DNA from: an uncultured Pseudomonadales bacterium
GTDB lineage: Bacteria; Pseudomonadota; Gammaproteobacteria; Pseudomonadales; Azotimanducaceae
Reading direction: 5' to 3'
NCBI GenBank assembly: GCA_951813295.1
Contig: CATOTI010000001.1
Coordinates: forward strand, 310,001-374,000
Length of the DNA: 64,000 nt
The position numbers were made by a program, and so were the translations under genes. Under the pieces are notes generated by a model that was not told the DNA's origin, searched no databases, and saw nothing but the letters and a program-made list of their open reading frames with translations. Shown in pieces: positions 44,662 through 54,139 of the stretch; position 1 is the first letter of the stretch; the number at the start of each line of letters is the position of its first letter.

Positions 44662-44813
44662 CGTGTTGCCCTCGCGAATGACGACTGACGAGCAAAAAAG
44701 AGTACTCCTCGTGTGGCGACGGCTCAAAGCCGCTGAGGCCGACCGGAAGCGCTTCAATCGGCGGATCTTATTGGCTGTGGTAGGTTCGGATTGCCACATT
44801 TTGGGGGAGAAAT

Positions 44814-45395
44814 ATGGGACTCAAGGGAGTCTTCTTAGCCGTAGCAGCGCTTTTGTGGATGACCGCCGAAGAAGCCGTGGCGGACGCCCACGGCGGTGCA
44901 GATGAAAACAAAGCCTGCCGACTGGAGGCGCAAGGGTTGAGTCTGGGCAAGTATCGGATCCGAGGGCACGACGTGGCGCAATCAGCGCCGCCGGTCTACT
45001 CACACTATGAAAACCTCGTCGTTGAAACCAAAGAGGTTCGTCCGGGTGTGTTCCGGACCGAGGTTCTTGAATCCGATCAGGACGGAGTAGTTCCTTATTG
45101 GGAATACGACATCAATGCGGGAGAGATCAGGGGGCTCACCTGGTTGAAGCCGTCGGTGTTGAAGTTTGAACAGACCTGCGAACGGTTCGAGTACGACGGC
45201 CACGCAGTCTACGCATTCACGGATGTATTCGTTGCTGATCATGCGGCATTCGAAGGCCTCAGTCTTACGTACGAGGATCGCACGATGCTGCTTAGCGACG
45301 GGTCGGAGACGTGGGTCCGTCTGCTTCGAGACAACGCGGTCCCCGGGGGTCAGAGGTTGCCGTTCGCCTCGACTCGATCGGTTCGAATCGAATAG
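44814..45395 (+). CDS. Exported protein of unknown function
   Basis: This 193-residue protein has a signal peptide (MGLKGVFLAVAALLWMTAEEAVADA) and a Shine-Dalgarno GGGGGAGA just before the ATG. The mature part has two Cys (ACRLEAQ and QTCERF) that could form a disulfide, acidic and aromatic beta-like segments, and the end VRLLRDNAVPGGQRLPFA. I recognise no family. It is divergent from the Rieske operon and 48 bases upstream of the serine-hydrolase gene, so it may be co-transcribed with it. Confidence 0.65.
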   Translation: MGLKGVFLAVAALLWMTAEEAVADAHGGADENKACRLEAQGLSLGKYRIRGHDVAQSAPPVYSHYENLVVETKEVRPGVFRTEVLESDQDGVVPYWEYDINAGEIRGLTWLKPSVLKFEQTCERFEYDGHAVYAFTDVFVADHAAFEGLSLTYEDRTMLLSDGSETWVRLLRDNAVPGGQRLPFASTRSVRIE

Positions 45396-45443
45396 GTACT
45401 CGAGCCGACCGCCGTGCTGTGATTTCTCGTCCGAGGTACCGCG

Positions 45444-46911
45444 ATGCCCTATCACAATGTGACACGCCAAATCGCCGCGAGCGCTATTGGCCTACTCTGC
45501 GCGTTGGCCGCAGGACCTGGCTGCGCGCAGGGGGACACGCGGTCGGCGCAGGTGGACCAGTTGTTCGCCCAGTTGGACCGCCCCGGCTCGCCGGGATGTG
45601 CCGTGGCCGTATTGCAAGACGGTCGGATCATCTATCAGCGTTGGCTACGGCTATGCCAACCTCGATTGGGATATTCCGATTACGCCGGAGACCGTCCTCT
45701 ATATCGGGTCTACGTCCAAGCAATTCGCCGCGGCGAGCGTGGCCCTCGCCGCCGCGCAGGGCCACTTGTCGTTGAACGACGATATCCGGAAATACTTCCC
45801 TGAAATCCCGGAGTTCGGACGCACCATCACGGTTCGGCACCTCGTACATCACACGAGCGGAATCCGCGATTACCTCACGCTCCAATACCTCGCCGGGCGG
45901 GAAGCCGATCTCTACAGCGACCAGGACTTCATCGATCTCGTTGCTCGTCAGGAGGCGCTGAATTTCGACGAGGGCACGGAGTGGTCATACACGAACTCGG
46001 GATATGTCCTCCTTTCGCTGATCGTAGAGCGAGCGACGGGGAAGAGCCTCCGGGAGTACGCGGAGGAGCACATTTTTCGCCCGCTGGGTATGGCGAACAC
46101 CCACTTTCACGATCACTCGGTACGAACGCGGCCGATCCGGAATAGAGCAACTGGATACGCAGCGGACCCGGAGCACGGGTTCAACATCGCTTTCTACGGC
46201 AACTTCGACAAGGTCGGTGACGGCGGGCTTTGGACTACCGTCGGCGATCTCGCCCGGTGGGACCGAAACTTCTACGAACCGGTGGTGGGGGGGAGCGAGT
46301 GGGTCGCGGCGCTTCAGGTACCCGGACTGCTGGACAACGGTCAGCCGTTGGCGACAGCGGCGGGCGAGCCTGTGCCGTACGCCTTTGCGCTGATACCCGG
46401 CACCTACCGGGGGCTCCCGATGATCGGGCACGGGGGCGGTTTCATGGGCTATCGGGCTGCGTTCGATCGGTTCCCGGACCAACGGTTTTCAGCGATCTGT
46501 CTGTGCAACTTAGGAAACATCAACCCGGGTCGTTTGGTCCAACAGATCGCGGACATTTACTTGGAAGAGCATTTCACCGAGCCGGCGCCAACGCTTCAGC
46601 AATCCACGGCCGACGAGGGCGGCACGTACAGTGTCGCTGCGGAGGAGCTGGCGGAGTACGCGGGCAGGTACGACAGCCCCGAACTTGATGCCACCTACGA
46701 GATAGGGGTGATGGAGGGACAGCTCGTGGTCCAGGGGCGCAATCTGCCAAAGATGATGGTCATACCGAAAGCCGCGGATGCGTTTCAGTTTCGGGGTGCT
46801 GAGCTTGGTGGAGCAGCTGAGGTCGAGTTCGCGCGGGACGCGGGTGGACGGGTTATCGGATTCACCTTGAGCGTGGGTCGTGCGCACGGCATCAAGTTCC
46901 AGCGTCGGTAG
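45444..46911 (+). pseudogene. Serine hydrolase (beta-lactamase class C-like), probable lipoprotein, frameshifted
   Basis: The N-terminal frame starts MPYHNVTRQIAASAIGLLCA with a lipobox-like AGPGC, reads to GCAVAVLQDGRIIYQR, then goes out of frame at the TT of 45641-45642. The other frame continues with GYGYANLDWDIPITPETV and carries the S-x-x-K motif (GSTSKQF), YTNSGY (YxN) and GHGGGFMGY (HGG), all intact, to 46911. Deleting one T gives QRGYGYANLD, a perfect family join. So this is one gene with a single-base insertion, either recent or a sequencing error. It contains a C-terminal lipocalin-like extension. Confidence 0.82.
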
Positions 46912-46958
46912 CACGGCACAGACTGCGGGACATCGCCTGCGGCGTTTCTTTCAGTATC

Positions 46959-47050
46959 TGGCGGAAGAGGTAGGAGTCGAACCCACCAGACACTACGCGC
47001 ATCTCAACGGCTTTGAAGGCCGCGCGCCCCACCGGGGACGATACTCTTCC
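46959..47050 (-). tRNA. selC: tRNA-Sec (selenocysteine), anticodon TCA
   Basis: On the minus strand the RNA starts GGAAGAG and ends CTCTTCCG followed by a genomic CCA (46959-46961). The anticodon loop CTTCAAA carries TCA, read from TGA at 47014-47016. The D-arm has the paired CCCC GGT GGGG pattern seen in E. coli selC, the variable arm is long, and the T-arm has GGTTCGACTCC with a 7-base loop. Total length is 92 nt with CCA, as expected for tRNA-Sec rather than a suppressor. It is charged by SerRS and converted by SelA, then delivered to UGA by SelB. Confidence 0.97.
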
Positions 47051-47091
47051 GCGGTCGAGTATAAGCCGGCGGGGGCTGAACGCGAGTGTCG

Positions 47092-47544
47092 CTAGAGGGG
47101 TTGGCGCATCTCGTCGCCGATCGTGGTGAAGCCGAGCTTCTCGTAGAAGGGTTTGTTGTGTTCCGTGCGGCCGGTGACGAGGTAGAGGCCCATCTCGGCG
47201 CAGCCGGCCTCGCGTGCCGCGTCGATCGTCGCCTGCACCAGGCGCGCGCCGGCGTTGAGACCGCGTGCGTCGGGTGAGACGAAGAGTTCCTCGAGTTGGC
47301 CGTAGGTGCCGCCGTACCGAATAGCGACATTGAACGACACGGTGGCGATGCCGAGGACGACCCCGTCGCGGTCGGCTACTCGGATCCCGCCGCGCTCGCT
47401 GTCGACCAGAAGGTCGTAAGTCTCCGCAGCGCCTTCGGCGAGTGAGCCCTCGGTGTTGCCTTCGCGAAGTGCGCCGAGGAGCGCGAGGCATGCTTCTTTA
47501 TCGGCCATCGTGGCCGGTCGGATCGTGACGTCTTGTTGGATCAT
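47092..47544 (-). CDS. GNAT family N-acetyltransferase
   Basis: This 150-residue protein has the GNAT fold with IRPATMADKEACLALLGALR at the start, QLEELFVSPDARGLNAGARL as the acetyl-CoA-binding motif, and NKPFYEKLGFTTIGDEM at the end. The acetyl acceptor is unknown. It is followed 42 bases later on the same strand by tRNA-Sec and may be in the same transcript. It is divergent from the TonB receptor. Confidence 0.87.
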   Translation of the reverse strand: MIQQDVTIRPATMADKEACLALLGALREGNTEGSLAEGAAETYDLLVDSERGGIRVADRDGVVLGIATVSFNVAIRYGGTYGQLEELFVSPDARGLNAGARLVQATIDAAREAGCAEMGLYLVTGRTEHNKPFYEKLGFTTIGDEMRQPL

Positions 47545-47893
47545 GCGTGGGCGGAGATCTTGGCGTTCGAGTCGCTGTGGATGCTACCGGCGCTTGCGTA
47601 GGCCGATCCATTCCGGGCAAGCCACAAGGGCCCAGCGATCGTTGTTGCCATTGGCCCGGTCTCCTTTTGTTGTCTTTCCCAAGAAAGAGAGTCTGACAGG
47701 TTGATCGCGACCCGCCAGCGATGTTGCGTGGCGAGGCTTCGGACGATCTACCGGGTGCTCTGGCATTCGTATTGACAATGATGTAAACGTCGAAGGGCTG
47801 GTCGAGCAGCTCGGTTTATGGGGGTTGTTTACCCCGGCAGTACTAGGAGTGGGGCCGCAACGACCGGCGTACTGCAAACCAGGAGGGGAAGCT
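47545..47893. other. Intergenic region between divergent genes, 349 bases
   Basis: This region separates the minus-strand GNAT gene from the plus-strand TonB receptor. A TTGACA hexamer lies at 47772-47777 but has no good -10 partner at 17 bases. A small CTTTC...GAAAG hairpin lies near 47680-47693. A Shine-Dalgarno AGGAGGGG is at 47881-47888, just before the receptor ATG. I see no gene, tRNA or transposon in it. Confidence 0.6.
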
Positions 47894-50821
47894 ATGGGAT
47901 TGTCCCATCTGCGTCGTGTCGTCGGGGTGTTCCTCGGCGTCGCCATGTGCTCGACGAGCCCGATCGTCTTCGCGGCGGAAGAGGAAGATGAACAAGGTTC
48001 ATCGCCCAGACGAATCGAAGAGGTGACCGTCACGGCTGAACGGCGTGAAGCGTCGATCAGCGATACATCCATTTCGATTACTGCCTTCACGGCCCAAGCG
48101 ATCGAAGACTTCGGTATTCGTAACCAGGAAGACCTGCAGGCAATGGTTCCAGCGGCCGTCATCGAGCCGTACGACATGGCCATTCGCGGCGTGGGTCGAA
48201 ACTTCCGATCCCTGGGTGGTGATCCGGGTATCGCGACTTATCAAAACGGCGTGTATTCCGAGGACTTCGGTATCGCCTCGACCGAAGGCGGGCTTTTCGA
48301 CGTCGAACGGATCGAGTTTCTGCGCGGGCCGCAAGGCACGCTCTACGGCCGTAACGCAATCGGCGGTGCCGTCAACTTCATCAACAAGCGCCCGACGCAG
48401 GACTTCTCCGGCGAGGTGCGCACATTGGTTGGCGACTACAACCTCCTCGAGGTCTACGGCGTGGCGTCCGGCCCCATCATTCCCGACGTGCTCGCGGCAC
48501 GAATTGTCGGTATGAATCGCTCGCGCGACGGCTACTACGAAGATCTCTCCGGCAATCCCGATCCCGGCGACTACGGCGACGAGAACTACGCGCTATCGCT
48601 GCTCTTTACGCCGACCGACAACCTCGAGATCCACATGCGCGGTAACGAGCGTAGCTATCGCCGCATGATGGGTGGCGCCGATGCGGCGGGCATCATCAAC
48701 ATCAGCCAACGCGGCGGCCTCGACGCGACGCGTGATACAACGACCTATGCCTGGGGTTTCCGTGCGGTCGATCCGAACATCGCATGCCCGAACATCTTTA
48801 CGCGGACGCCTTATGTGGCGACACCCGGGGTGATCAACGGCACGTCGTGTGCGATCTCGGGACAGGAGATGTTCCAGTTCCAGAATCCCGTCAATGGCAG
48901 CACGGTGTTCGCCCAGCGTGTGACGCCTGGTGTGGACAAAGCCGTGGCCGGTACGACCGATTCGCCCAACTACGCCTATGGCCATGACCCGGCACTGCAA
49001 CGGCTCGTCGGCGTCAGCGGCCTCGATAGTGGCGATCTGGTGACCGATACCAACGGTCAGCAGGATGAGTTCTTCGACCATCAGGCGTTGTCGATGGACG
49101 TTTCCTGGACGCTCAACGACCAGTGGGGCCTGAAGTACATCTTCGGCTACACCGACTATTTCTACGATCGTGAGTCGGATGTCGATCTCACGAGCAACCC
49201 GCTCTTCGATCGCACTTTTTATGTCAGTCAGGACACCATCTACGAATCACACGAGCTGCAGGTCTTTTGGGATCCGAGTGATCGGTTCTCGGTGACCGGT
49301 GGCGCCTTCTGGTATACGGCGAGCATCCGCCAGCGTGGTGATTTCTACGACTTCAATTGTGTTGGGAATCAGGACTGTGCGTCGCGTTACGCGCAGGACG
49401 ATGCTTCCGGCATTCTGGCGGGGCTCGGCAAAGCCGATCTCTTCACGGCGCAGAATGCGGGACGTGCGTTCGAGCAGGATGGCACGGCGTTGCCGGGAAC
49501 CTGCCTCACCGGTGCACAGATCGCGGCCCAGAACCAGCTCGACTATTTCTGCTTCGGTGAGTGGTTGGGAGACGAAGGGGACAACATTCCCCACGGCCCA
49601 ACGACGATCGCGACGGATCTCGAGTATCAGACGGGAACCGAACGGGATGCGACGGCGGTCTTTGTCCAGGGTGTCTACGATCTCAACGAGCAGTTTGCGT
49701 TGACCCTCGGCCTACGCTGGGCGCGCGACGAACTGACCGGCAGCGAAGCGCTCTTTTACTACGCGGAAGACGCGATTGTTCCGCTCGGCTTCGAAGATGC
49801 TTTCTTCGCGGGTGGCGGCAATGGCTGTACGGCGGATTGTGGATCGAGCCTTGCGTTCATGAACCAGGCGCTCGGCTACATGGACGCCGACGGCAACATT
49901 CTCGATCCGAACCGGCTGATGGTCGCGGGCATCCCGGCGAGTATTTCGCTTGCCCGGAATCTCGCGAAAGACACCGAGAAAATGACCTGGCGGATCAATC
50001 TCGACTACTCGCCGACCGAGGATCGTTTGATCTACATCTCATCGACCAAAGGGCTACGCTCGGGTGGCTTCAACCTGGTCTTCTTCAGCGAACAAGGAAC
50101 GTTCGATCCGGAAGAACTCGTAGCGTTCGAGATCGGCTACAAGGACAAGCTCCTGGATGGCCAGTTGCAGATCAATGCGGCCGCGTACTTCTACGACTAC
50201 GAGAACGTGCATACGTTTGCCAACGGCGTGTCGTTCTCCGGTGGATACACGACCAACGTCGTGCCGGTGCCCGCGGCGGAAATGATGGGCGTCGATGCCG
50301 AGATCACCTGGCTCGCGACCGAACGTCTGTCGCTCGGATTCCACGGCAGCTACACGGGCACGGAGTACACCGAAGACTTCTTTGTCATCGACCCCAACGA
50401 TCCGACGCAACCTGAGACGCTCTTCGACGCCACGACGAACCTGATCAACCTCAAGGGCAACAGCATGATCCGCGTGCCGGAGTACAAAGCCGGTATGTGG
50501 GCGATGTACACGATGCCGGTGGGGCAGGGAACGGTGGATTTCACGGCGAGCTATTCGTACACGTCGCGGGTTTACTACTCGGTCTTCGAACGACGTGATC
50601 AATCGGCCAACCCGTATGACCGTCTCGACTTCCGCGTCACGTGGAACCCGTCGGATCAGTGGCTGATTGCTGCTTTCGTCAACAATATCTTCGACGAGAT
50701 CGGCTTCCGTCAGATCGAGCAATACGGCGCGACGGAACCAGGCGGCTGGCGTCGTACGGGTACGCCGACCGATCCGCGGCTCTATGGCCTCGAGGTTCGC
50801 TACAAGATGGGCGCGCAGTAG
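47894..50821 (+). CDS. TonB-dependent receptor
   Basis: From ATG 47894 (AGGAGGGG upstream) the protein has about 975 residues with a signal peptide (VVGVFLGVAMCSTSPIVFA). The TonB box region IEEVTVTAERRE, a plug with AIRGVGRNFRSLGGD and RGPQGTLYGRNAIGG, and a C-terminal 22-strand barrel (STKGLRSGGFNLVF, LTFNAS-like strands) are all present. Such receptors import large or scarce substrates across the outer membrane. It lies directly upstream of a sulfatase and another sulfatase, suggesting uptake of a sulfated compound or glycan, which is inference. Confidence 0.92.
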   Translation: MGLSHLRRVVGVFLGVAMCSTSPIVFAAEEEDEQGSSPRRIEEVTVTAERREASISDTSISITAFTAQAIEDFGIRNQEDLQAMVPAAVIEPYDMAIRGVGRNFRSLGGDPGIATYQNGVYSEDFGIASTEGGLFDVERIEFLRGPQGTLYGRNAIGGAVNFINKRPTQDFSGEVRTLVGDYNLLEVYGVASGPIIPDVLAARIVGMNRSRDGYYEDLSGNPDPGDYGDENYALSLLFTPTDNLEIHMRGNERSYRRMMGGADAAGIINISQRGGLDATRDTTTYAWGFRAVDPNIACPNIFTRTPYVATPGVINGTSCAISGQEMFQFQNPVNGSTVFAQRVTPGVDKAVAGTTDSPNYAYGHDPALQRLVGVSGLDSGDLVTDTNGQQDEFFDHQALSMDVSWTLNDQWGLKYIFGYTDYFYDRESDVDLTSNPLFDRTFYVSQDTIYESHELQVFWDPSDRFSVTGGAFWYTASIRQRGDFYDFNCVGNQDCASRYAQDDASGILAGLGKADLFTAQNAGRAFEQDGTALPGTCLTGAQIAAQNQLDYFCFGEWLGDEGDNIPHGPTTIATDLEYQTGTERDATAVFVQGVYDLNEQFALTLGLRWARDELTGSEALFYYAEDAIVPLGFEDAFFAGGGNGCTADCGSSLAFMNQALGYMDADGNILDPNRLMVAGIPASISLARNLAKDTEKMTWRINLDYSPTEDRLIYISSTKGLRSGGFNLVFFSEQGTFDPEELVAFEIGYKDKLLDGQLQINAAAYFYDYENVHTFANGVSFSGGYTTNVVPVPAAEMMGVDAEITWLATERLSLGFHGSYTGTEYTEDFFVIDPNDPTQPETLFDATTNLINLKGNSMIRVPEYKAGMWAMYTMPVGQGTVDFTASYSYTSRVYYSVFERRDQSANPYDRLDFRVTWNPSDQWLIAAFVNNIFDEIGFRQIEQYGATEPGGWRRTGTPTDPRLYGLEVRYKMGAQ

Positions 50822-50852
50822 AGCTTACGCTCCGGCCTCATCTGTCCTTTAT

Positions 50853-50888
50853 GTGCCGCCCCCGGTCGAACCGGGTGGCGGCACTTTT
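50853..50888 (+). terminator. Rho-independent terminator after the TonB receptor
   Basis: GTGCCGCC (50853-50860) pairs with GGCGGCAC (50877-50884), enclosing CCCGGT/ACCGGG with a CGA loop, and is followed by TTTT at 50885-50888. It lies 32 bases after the receptor stop and before the sulfatase. Confidence 0.88.
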
Positions 50889-50948
50889 GTTTCTAGCTCG
50901 TTCGTTCGAGCCGCGTCGACGATCGGCGGATAGTTTGGACCTGACCCC

Positions 50949-52439
50949 ATGACCAGAAGAATGTCCGTTTTCGGATTCGCTCTCGCTCTGGCTTTGAGCG
51001 TCGGCTTTTTCCCGGCGCAAGCGGCTGACGGTCAGCCGAATTTCGTCATCCTCTTTGCCGACGATCTCGGCTACGGCGATCTCGGGAGCTACGGCCATCC
51101 CTACATACGCACGCCGAATCTCGATCGACTCGCCCGAGAAGGCCAACGCTGGACAGACTTCTACGTCGCTGATCCTGTCTGTTCGCCCTCGCGCGGTGCA
51201 CTGCTGACCGGGCGACTCCCCGTGCGCACGGGACTCTACGGGCGCCAGATCGGCGTGCTCTTTCCGGACGACACCGCGGGAATGCCTGCGAACGAAGTCA
51301 CCGTCGCTGAAGTGTTGTCGTCCGCCGGTTACGCGACGGCCGTCATCGGCAAATGGCACCTCGGTGATCAGCCCGATGTCTATCCGACGCGCCATGGGTT
51401 CGACTACTGGTACGGCATTCCCTACTCGAATGACATGAACTGGGTGGATATGCCGACGCTCGACGAGTCGGTTGCGTTGCGCGCGGCCGGACGGGCTGAC
51501 GAGATCGCGGGCCTATCGACGGAACGTATGCGCCGTTATTTCGATCCGAAGGTCGAATACTGGGACGTGCCGATCGTCCGAAGCGAGATCACGGGTGGAA
51601 GGTTTCGTGACGAACTCGTCGAGCGACCTGCGGTGCAGCCGCAACTGACAAAGCGCTACACGGAGGAAGCGATCTCGTTCATCGACCGGAGCGATGATCG
51701 ACCCTTCTTTCTCTACGTACCCTATTCGATGCCGCACACGCCGATCTTTGCTAGCGCCGACTTTGCCGGTAAGAGTGCGGGGGGACGCTACGCCGACGTC
51801 ATTCAGGAACTCGATTGGAGCGTTGGCCGGATCGTCGCGGCGCTCGAGGAGCATGGGCTCGCTGATGACACGCTCGTCGTCTTCACGAGCGACAACGGCC
51901 CCTGGCTCTTCATGAACCACCACGGCGGTTCGGCCGGCCTCTTGAACAACGGCAAAGGTACGACGTTCGAAGGTGGGATGCGTGTTCCCGCCGTCTTTTC
52001 GTGGCCGGGCCGAATCGCCGAAGGAACAGTGAGCGAAATCGGCTCGACACTCGATCTCTTCGACACGGTGCTCTCGATGGCGGGATTACCCCGACCCGAC
52101 AACACCGACGGGTTTGATCTGTCGCCGACGCTCTTGTCGCGCGCGCCGAGTCCGCGGGATTCGATCGCCTACTACCGGTCAGGCGAGTTGCGCGCTTTCC
52201 GGCAGGGCGCTTTCAAGCTACACCTCGTCACCGAGGGTGCTTATGGCATGCCGCCAACCCGGCAGGTTCACGATCCGGCGGTCCTCCATCACCTGACGGA
52301 CGATCCGTCGGAGCGATTTGACGTCGCAGCGGAATATCCGGAAGTCGTTGAACGGATACGACAAGCGATCGAGCGGCATCGCGCGAGCGTCGACGTCGCG
52401 CCGCCTATCTTCGATCAACGGCTGGCGCGCGGACGGTGA
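50949..52439 (+). CDS. Exported arylsulfatase, formylglycine type
   Basis: This 496-residue protein has a signal peptide (FGFALALALSVGFFPAQA). The sulfatase signature CSPSR at 78-82 has the Cys that a formylglycine-generating enzyme must convert; metal-binding FADDLGYGD and a distal TSDNGPW (DN) are also present, as is KWHLG. It hydrolyses sulfate esters in the periplasm. The maturation enzyme is not in the window. It overlaps by its last 35 bases the end of the convergent second sulfatase. Confidence 0.92.
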   Translation: MTRRMSVFGFALALALSVGFFPAQAADGQPNFVILFADDLGYGDLGSYGHPYIRTPNLDRLAREGQRWTDFYVADPVCSPSRGALLTGRLPVRTGLYGRQIGVLFPDDTAGMPANEVTVAEVLSSAGYATAVIGKWHLGDQPDVYPTRHGFDYWYGIPYSNDMNWVDMPTLDESVALRAAGRADEIAGLSTERMRRYFDPKVEYWDVPIVRSEITGGRFRDELVERPAVQPQLTKRYTEEAISFIDRSDDRPFFLYVPYSMPHTPIFASADFAGKSAGGRYADVIQELDWSVGRIVAALEEHGLADDTLVVFTSDNGPWLFMNHHGGSAGLLNNGKGTTFEGGMRVPAVFSWPGRIAEGTVSEIGSTLDLFDTVLSMAGLPRPDNTDGFDLSPTLLSRAPSPRDSIAYYRSGELRAFRQGAFKLHLVTEGAYGMPPTRQVHDPAVLHHLTDDPSERFDVAAEYPEVVERIRQAIERHRASVDVAPPIFDQRLARGR

Positions 52440-54073
52440 CCACTTCGCTTTCGCGCCATCCGTAGCGCACGGCTTTCACCTCGTATTCGCCTGGGTTCAG
52501 GGGCTCCGTGTAGAGCCGCCAGTGGGGATTGCCGAGGTGCCGATAGCCGATCGATGCATCGACGTCGCTCGTGATGGAGACTCTCCGGGCGATGTCGATC
52601 GTAGGCGCTGGTGTCTCGGGCACGGCGTCGTTCTCGACGAGGCCGGCGTAACTCGGCTTCCGGCATCGCGCTCGTGTCACCGAATCGCTCGAGTTCGACC
52701 TCGAGGAGGCGTCGCATACGTGCAAGATCGCGACCATATGTCTCGTTTGTCACCAGGTTATCGAGTTCATACGGATCGGCAACGAGGTCGTAAAGCTGCT
52801 CGGCCCCGACCGGCTCGAACCACCGCCGCTCCGTGGGCGTCAACGTGCCTTTTTGATACGCGGCCCGCCAGGCACGCACACCATCGAGATTGTCGCGGTA
52901 GTTCAGCCGATGGCCGCCCGGCACGTCCGGACTCCAGCTGCGGATGTACTTGAACCGGTTGTCGCGAACGGCGCGTTGATGATCCGGGACTTCGTCTATT
53001 CGGTCGCGTCCCGCGAGGACGAACGAACGCTCGCCGGTGAGGAAAGATCCACCGTGCAGGTACTCGGGCCGGTTGATGTCGGCGAGTTCGAGAATCGTTG
53101 GGGCGAGGTCGACGAAGCTTACGAGGCGCGGATCTTCTCGTCCGGCCGCGTATTCGTAGCGGTGCGTCGTGCGAAGGGCTTCCGGCCAATGGAGGATCAT
53201 CGGAACGTGAATGCCCGAATCGAGCACCTCACGTTTTGATCGCGGCAATCCGTCGCCGTGGTCTGTCGTCCAGATGACGATCGTCGAATCGTCGAGTCCG
53301 TCGGCGGCGAGCGCCGCGATGATTTCGCCGACTTGCTCGTCCATCCGCCGGATATTGTCGTAGTGGCGCGCCAGGTCCGCCCGGAGTTCGGGGAGATCGG
53401 GATAGTAAGGCGGCAGGATAACGTCGGCCGGATCGGTGACGGTTTCCGCGATGAGGTCGCGACCGCGGCGGAGTTGCTGTGATCCGGCATGCGATGGCGA
53501 GTAGGGCTCGACGTCCATCCGCATGACGCCGCTTTCGTGTGTTTGAACAAAATTGATCAGGCCGAAGAACGGTTGGTCTTCTTCGCGCTCTCGCCAAGCC
53601 CGCCACGTCACACCATCGCGATCCCAGATCGAGAACGGTCCCGTGCCGGCGCGCACCTCGCTGAACTGATAGTCGAGCTTCGTGTCGGTGAACGTGAAAT
53701 ATCCCGCCGCTCGCATGAGCTCCGGAAACGCTCTGACGCCGCGTTCCGGCTGCGCGAAATACCGACCGGCTGGTCCGTTCCAGGTACGCATGTGTTGGCC
53801 GCCGAAGCTGAACTGATACTGGCCCGTAATCAGTGCGGCCCGGCTCGGCGCGCAGACGCCCGCGGTGGTGAACGTGTTCGTAAAACGCACACCTGCGCGG
53901 GCGAGTGCATCGATATTCGGCGTCTGTGCAACGGTATCGCCGAATGCGCCGATCCGTGGGCTCAAGTCTTCAGCGACCAGGAGCAGGATGTTGGGTCGAG
54001 TTGCCGACTCGTTCGCGTTCGCGTTGAGGCAGAACAAGGCAAGGAGTTGGGTGAAAAATAGACGTATCCGCAC
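52405..54073 (-). pseudogene. Exported sulfatase, formylglycine type, frameshifted near C-terminus
   Basis: From GTG 54073 the protein has a signal peptide, LLLVAEDLSPRIG, CAPSR at residues 74-78 (formylglycine Cys), and WTTDHGDGLPR. The body is intact for about 475 residues. Then the frame breaks at 52641-52642: the long frame degenerates into Arg-rich sequence, while the other frame continues LVENDAVPETPAPTI and the family C-terminus ASIGYRHLGNP and KAVRYGWRESEV to a stop at 52405. Removing one base of the pair gives AELRRLVENDAVPE. The enzyme core is untouched, so it may still function, or the break is a sequencing error. Confidence 0.82.
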
Positions 54074-54139
54074 CTTCAGTCCCCCTCGATCGATGATGCG
54101 CGCCGGGTGGCGAAATGGCGTTTCCACGAGAACCGCATG

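Noticed and set aside
47772..47800. Sigma-70 promoter from the TTGACA hexamer before the TonB receptor
   Set aside because: No acceptable -10 hexamer at 16-18 bases downstream (the place reads GGGCTG).
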